From contig LSRX01000701.1 of assembly GCA_001939145.1 (NCBI GenBank), forward strand, positions 290,409 to 354,408: a stretch of 64,000 bases of DNA, read 5' to 3'. Each line of letters opens with the position of its first letter. Positions within the stretch are counted from its first letter, which is position 1. The DNA is from Symbiodinium microadriaticum (taxonomy: Eukaryota; Sar; Dinophyceae; Suessiales; Symbiodiniaceae). Shown one piece after another: positions 59,180 through 64,000 of this stretch. Below the pieces are notes generated by a model. That model made no database searches and was not told the origin of the DNA. It saw nothing but the letters and a program-made list of their open reading frames with translations. The translations under genes were made by a program, and so were the position numbers.

Positions 59180-59400
59180 AGCCTTCGGAGGCAACACATG
59201 CTTCCCAGCAAGACAAGCTGTGGAATGACCGCCGCAGATCGCCAGTGCCTCCTCCACAGCCGTACTGGAAAGATATCTTCCTTGACATCTTCCTTGGACC
59301 GTTTGGCTACAGACATGAAAGGCCCACTAGAGCCGACAGAGGCATGGAAACAGGATCCACTGCAACGAAATGCTGACTGAGGCTGCCGACGTCGGATCAA
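59180..59400 (-). CDS. exon-like segment
   Basis: Minus frame SSGPFMSVAKRSKEDVKEDI, FPVRLWRRHWRSAAVIPQLV. Charged and protein-like. A second protein-like region lies at 59400-59590, where two frames compete. Unknown. Confidence 0.25.
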
Positions 59401-60029
59401 AGCAACCAGAGCACACCGATGCCTGTCTGGTAGTAACTATGGATGCCTCGTTTCGCTTCTCTGGCGTCCTGTCTAAGTACACTGCTGCACGCTGAAACCA
59501 CAGCAAACCAATCGCGCTCTCCTCCGCGGTCATCTGGACGTACAGCGCTAATACGAAATGCAAAAGCAGTGGCCTCGACACCATGTCTGGCCGTAACCGC
59601 CATGAGTCGGGCTCAAAGAGTCCCCCCTGTTAACAACGGCACCCACGGCTGGTAGTGGTGATTGTCATGCTCGCAAAGGCAGAAGCTACAGTAGGCAGTC
59701 TCTGCAGAAGGCCAATCAACTTGGGCATGCAAAAGGTACAACATGCGCCATGACGGATACTCGGACCTCCCGATATCTAGAAGTGTCGGTTCAGCCGGAT
59801 GCTGACCATGCTTGGAAGTGCATTCCCACATCTATCAGCTAACTTTCTGCCTGGAACAGAAAATTTCAAGAAAGATGTGAGGCAAGCTGCTATGCTTTGT
59901 CGCAGAAGAAGCTGTAGCCTGCGAGTTATAACTACCAGTACGCCGGTCGCGCAACAACCATGTAGGGATGGAACGTAGCTGAATGACGAATGTCCGCAAT
60001 CTTTCTGTTTCGAAAACGTACCACGCCAC

Positions 60030-60165
60030 ATGTTGCTAGCCGCACGTGATACCATGATGCACCAAGGTCTGCAGGGTGCAGAAGGCTCATATGTACAGAC
60101 CTGCTTGTCAAGATCTTCGAGGAGACTTGGCTGCTGCTTCTGGGATGACGAGGGCAACTCTGCTA
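60030..60165 (-). CDS. exon-like segment next to triplet region
   Basis: Minus frame SSSQKQQPSLLEDLDKQVCT, YEPSAPCRPWCIMVSRAASN. It runs upstream into low-complexity Ala/Val codons from the degenerate triplets at 60.16-60.33 kb. Unknown. Confidence 0.25.
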
Positions 60166-60335
60166 CTACTCCTACTGCTGCGAGTGCTGCTAGTACTTCT
60201 ATTTCTGATAGCACTGCTACTACTGCAATTGCTGCTAGCACTGCTCCTTCTGCTACTGCTGTAGCTATTGCTACTCCTACTTCTCCTACTCCTCCTCCTC
60301 GTCGTCCTCCTTCCGCCTCCTTTCTCCTCCTCCAG
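60164..60335. repeat. degenerate CTA/CTG/CCT triplets
   Basis: Older, diverged triplet array; frames across it give Ala, Val or Leu runs. Confidence 0.8.
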
Positions 60336-60641
60336 CTGCTCCTACCCCTCATGCTACAAGAATTACTGCTACGACGACCATGACTGATGCTACAGCGATA
60401 GTGCCTCGCCACTACCTGGTTACGGCCAAGCCACCGGTTTATCAGGGAGGGTAGAAACCATGCATGACCTTGATGCTCGCGCATCTGCTACACCCTCTGC
60501 CTGCTGCATGCTATCACTGTTCGGCTTCATGCTCTCCTTGTTGCTTTAGCGGTTGATTGGCCTCACGCCCGAAAGAGCATCTGTAGTGTTCAGCTAGAAG
60601 GTAGCTCCAGCTAAGCTTCTTGTACTAGTACAGACACATCT

Positions 60642-60827
60642 TTGCCAAGCTCCTGGATCCCTGACAAGAGCCTTAATCAGCCGCTCGGGCTGGCTGCAAG
60701 ACAAATCTGCCTCGAATTGCTATCTGCCCTGGCGGCGTCCAGCCAAAGTCGTGAGCTGAAACCACTGCAACAATTCGAGCACATGCTGCCGACAGCGTCC
60801 AACAAAAGCCTGGCGAACCTAAAGTGA
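60642..60827 (+). CDS. possible plus-strand exon
   Basis: Frame LNQPLGLAARQICLELLSAL, AASSQSRELKPLQQFEHMLP, then a stop. Helical and protein-like, but the minus frame over the same bases is also open and plausible. Strand undecided. Confidence 0.2.
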   Translation: MPSSWIPDKSLNQPLGLAARQICLELLSALAASSQSRELKPLQQFEHMLPTASNKSLANLK

Positions 60828-61095
60828 CTTGGCCGGTGGCAAACGTCAGGCAAGTGAAACAGCGAAAAGACTCTGGAAGAAACACTCGACTCGCGGCGCC
60901 AGCGGAAAGGCACCCAAAGGCCACAAGACAAGGCAGTCTCCACTTCGGTTGCGGGGCCCCTCCCAACCACCTCTGCAACGGATAAACCCCGTCATGTCGG
61001 CTCAGCTGCAGGCGGCAAACTGTCCTCTTGTCCAACTTCTTTCCAGACAGCCCTAGTTTGCAATATGTCCTCAAGATCTGCACGTTGCACAATCT

Positions 61096-61265
61096 TCAAC
61101 CCTCAGCGGTTGGAGCCCCATCAGAAGCGCAGACCTCGATGTAGTCTCTGCTTAGGAGTCCTGCCGCCTCAGAAGCTGCTTGGCAGAACCGGGCGACGGA
61201 GGGCAGGACCTGGGCTGGCAGTGCAAGTTCGGGGTTCGCCGTCGTTACGTGGCGGTTGCTGTTGC
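61096..61265 (-). CDS. exon of unknown protein
   Basis: Minus frame TTANPELALPAQVLPSVARF, CQAASEAAGLLSRDYIEVCA, SDGAPTAEG then a stop. GC-rich third positions. Unknown protein. Confidence 0.35.
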
Positions 61266-61299
61266 TGACGACCTTCATGCCGTCATATTGGTCGCCACT

Positions 61300-63020
61300 A
61301 CTGCTGCTTACTGTTACAGCCGCTGTTGTTCTTGCCGCTGCAGCTGTTCGCTTCGCTTTTTCGGTCTGTCATGGGGGTGGCGCTGCTGCCCTGTAGCGGC
61401 ATTGGTGGCTGTAGCCCCCCTACCTTATTGTGCAGTGCTGGCAACAGCGCGCAAAGTCTGAGGCTTGACGGGGGACGGAAGGTTCATGCCGCACTTCAAC
61501 AGGACAGCAATTCCACTGAAGCTAAGTTTGAATCGAGCCCTTGTTTACTGCTTGATGACTTGCTTCCGGGATGTTGGGAATTCGTTCAGCTCGGTCGAGT
61601 TTTCACCTGGGACGAGGCACGTCAAGATGCCGTACTGTCGTAATGCCTCATGTCGCGTCATTCCACGCCTCGGAAGCACACGACGCAAAATATTCTCTGC
61701 GGGTCCGCGGCTACACTGCGCTGCGACCTGCGACACAGCATTGCGGATAAAACTGAGGTGGAAACAGCGAATTCCAGTGAGCCTTGGTGGTGCCCGGAGC
61801 TGTGGCCGGAATATCGCGCTGCTTATAACTCTGCAGCTTCCCGAGCGCGATCAGCCAGATAGCACCGAGGATTCTCAGCTCAACATCTGGAGGTGGCTCT
61901 TTCTGACACGGCGGTATGAAACGAGTCCGGCTTGAAACAGCTTCCCAACTCGCCAAGGCCCTTCCTCCTGCCGCCAAACTGAGACAGGTACCCATTTCAA
62001 GTAGGCCACAACCTCTGCCTGACGCCCGGGTGCGCTTCGAGGACGCCCTAGCAGCCCTGCATCAACCGGCATCCTTCACATATGTATGTATGCTGTATGT
62101 ACCTTGGTTGGTCGGTCGGTCGGTCGGTCTGGCGTGTGGGTGGGCGGCGGGTGGATTGACTGACTGACTGACTGATATATTGCTATATTGGTATATTGGG
62201 TGCAGCAGGACAAAGCAGGCCTCCGAAACTCCAGGAGAGGGAGTTGGCATGGAGACCACCTCGAAGCCGTTGTTGGAATCTGAACCGCACAAAACCCACC
62301 AGGGATGTTTAACTAGAATCTAGCAGAGTCTACAAAATGTCGGTCCGCGCTAATTAGGTCGCTACTTCTTCTTCTTCTCACACCGATACGTGTGGAGGAA
62401 TCTCCGCAGCTTACCGGCCAGTGACTATGCATAATGCTACCGTCTGAGCTCATCGCCGAGCAGTCGCCTTGGTCTGCCTGCAGCTGTACTCAATCATGCA
62501 TTTTGAAGTACAAGTTGTGCAAAGCGAACACGGGCACCAGGCAGAAGAGAACTCACATGCAGACTGATCGCGTCCCTGGTCTGGCCTGTTTCAGAAGGGC
62601 TTCCAAGTGCAGCCGGCCTTATGCCAAGATCCAGTGAAATCTGCGGCATGCCTGTGTCTCTAAGCAGTCATCCTACTTCGGTCAAGCAGTGCTTCAATTC
62701 TTCTCGCGACGTTGTGCTGGCAGTGCTGAGCCGGTAGCTGCTCCCAGTGGAAGCGGCACGTCTTCCGGCAGACGCGAGGTTGCGAAACCCTGGAAGGGCA
62801 AGGATTTGGAATTGGGGGGATGAGTGAATTTCTCAGTGTGGTGCGGTTGTGGATACAGCATGAAAGACTAGCTGCACTTCTTTGCAATCCTCCTGCCAGT
62901 ATCAGCTTGTAGAGACAGGTGGCCCTGAATCGTCAACAGCCGAAAATCAAACTATTACACGCTGTTGGCCTCGACAAGCACTGAAGCCTACAATGCCCCT
63001 CTTGCTGCAGAGAGAGCATA
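61300..63020. other. no supported gene
   Basis: Only weak frames. GGTC and GACT tetranucleotide runs lie at 62107-62130 and 62155-62176. Confidence 0.45.
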
Positions 63021-63023
63021 TAC

Positions 63024-63365
63024 TTAGAGAGTGAGAGAGGGAGAGAGAGAGAGAGAGAGGGAGAGAGCGAGAGAATCATCTATAGATATACAATATGCCT
63101 CAGTATGTAAGCTGTAAACATATATGCACCAATGTATGTATACATACCTACACACATACACACATACATACGTGCATCCATGCATGCATGCATAAACACA
63201 GGTTACTTTTAGACTTTCAGCTCTCGCACTCGAAGCTCATACATACATGCATGCATACATACACATACATTACATATACACATATACATACACATAGATA
63301 TATACAGGTGCATATACATATACATATACGTACACATAAGGGTGTGTATATATATATACACACAG
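63024..63365. repeat. GA and CATA microsatellites
   Basis: GA-rich tract at 63024-63075, then CATA/TACA-rich sequence at 63120-63365 split by a short unique piece. Confidence 0.85.
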
Positions 63366-63485
63366 CCACATACTACTGTTGCAGACACCAATTCTCCAAG
63401 CAGCCGGTGGAGTTCGCTAAGTGCCCAAGCTGTTCTGAGGCTTGGTGCCCCATGTATCCTGTGCACTGGATGCAAGTATTGGGGG

Positions 63486-63565
63486 GCTTAGGGTTTGGAC
63501 TCTCGCAACTCGGACAATGCCGGCGAGGTTTAGGGTTTCGACTCGCGAAAGACAGGCATGGCTTC
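63486..63565 (+). repeat. tandem telomere-like + TTCGACTC elements
   Basis: GGCTTAGGGTTTGGACTCTC then GAGGTTTAGGGTTTCGACTC and GCGAAAGACAGGCATGGCTT. The best copy of the dispersed motif. Confidence 0.6.
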
Positions 63566-63569
63566 GGAC

Positions 63570-64000
63570 TCTCTGAGCTTGCTACTTTGACATCTAGAGC
63601 TGGGCATAAGGTTTGGGGATTTGGAGTTTCGGTTTTAGAGTTGATGTTGAAGAACAGCTACCAAAAACATACCGCAAGTACATCCCCTCAGGTCAAGGCT
63701 CAATGGGGTTCAATGCTGGACCCCACATCTTGAGGCCAAAGTCTTCCCGGTGCCTCCAGCCACCGCCGACTTTTTGGCAAGATCCCGCAGCGCCTCCATG
63801 GCCCGACTCTGGGCTCTTGGGCACCAGACAGGCAAAACCCAAGCAGAACCCTAAACCCGGAATGCACTCTGCACCGATCTTCTTCAATCCAATGCATGCC
63901 GCATTAGTTTAGTTGCTTCGGAAGAGCACGCCCTGCTTTGACCTTCATCGGCCCTCCCAGCAAGGCCTTTACCGCGACCTCCGAAGCCCAGCTGAGCGAC
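63570..64000. other. no supported gene
   Basis: Open frames on both strands without features; telomere-like word AACCCTAAACCC near 63846. Confidence 0.4.

Overview
The window looks like nuclear DNA of a dinoflagellate, probably of the Suessiales/Symbiodiniaceae type. Four things point that way: Arabidopsis-type TTTAGGG/CCCTAAA telomere-like repeats, both as a short array at 58.06 kb and as scattered degenerate pieces; a very large load of tri- and tetranucleotide microsatellites; one long intronless gene next to genes cut into very short exons, some junctions reading best with AG|GC donors and AG|G acceptors; and one exon set that matches a PDZ-like protein type I know from dinoflagellate gene models. 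Species cannot be named from this sequence. The assembly is imperfect: a 630-base N gap (43728-44357), single Ns at 24963 and 37005, and a perfect 2.66-kb repeat abutting one N.

The one gene readable end to end is on the minus strand at 46247-50527. It is a 1426-residue membrane protein that joins a PstS-like phosphate-binding ectodomain, cysteine-rich GCC2/GCC3 (ephrin-receptor-like) repeats, a polytopic membrane region and a cytoplasmic TIR domain that keeps the WCxxE glutamate. It reads as a sensor that could couple extracellular phosphate, or another oxyanion, to a TIR effector. It has no introns and a possible relict spliced leader in its 5' leader.

Region by region: 1-0.64 kb trinucleotide array; 3.1-5.0 kb multi-exon PDZ-like gene (-); 7.0-8.1 kb trinucleotide array with an inverted middle block; 8.4-13.7 kb a multi-exon gene or two (-) with two NPxGxYxLxL modules and several apparent single-base frameshifts; 15.2-18.6 kb leucine-rich-repeat exons (-); 20.3-20.7 kb a long exon (-); 22.1-27.6 kb a duplicated 2.66-kb block; 29.8-30.1 kb triplets; 32.1-32.4 kb exons (-); 36.8-37.0 kb triplets; 40.6-42.56 kb an AT-rich desert of TACTAA-like words; 46.2-50.5 kb the PstS-TIR gene; 53.3-54.4 kb tetranucleotide arrays; 55.4-61.3 kb a series of exon-like segments, nearly all minus.

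Almost every convincing exon is on the minus strand, as expected from unidirectional dinoflagellate gene blocks. AT-rich islands of TATAGTA/ACTATAATA words fall mostly in the inferred introns. Exon calls outside the PstS-TIR gene rest on my translation, GC-rich third codon positions and splice-like borders, and are approximate.
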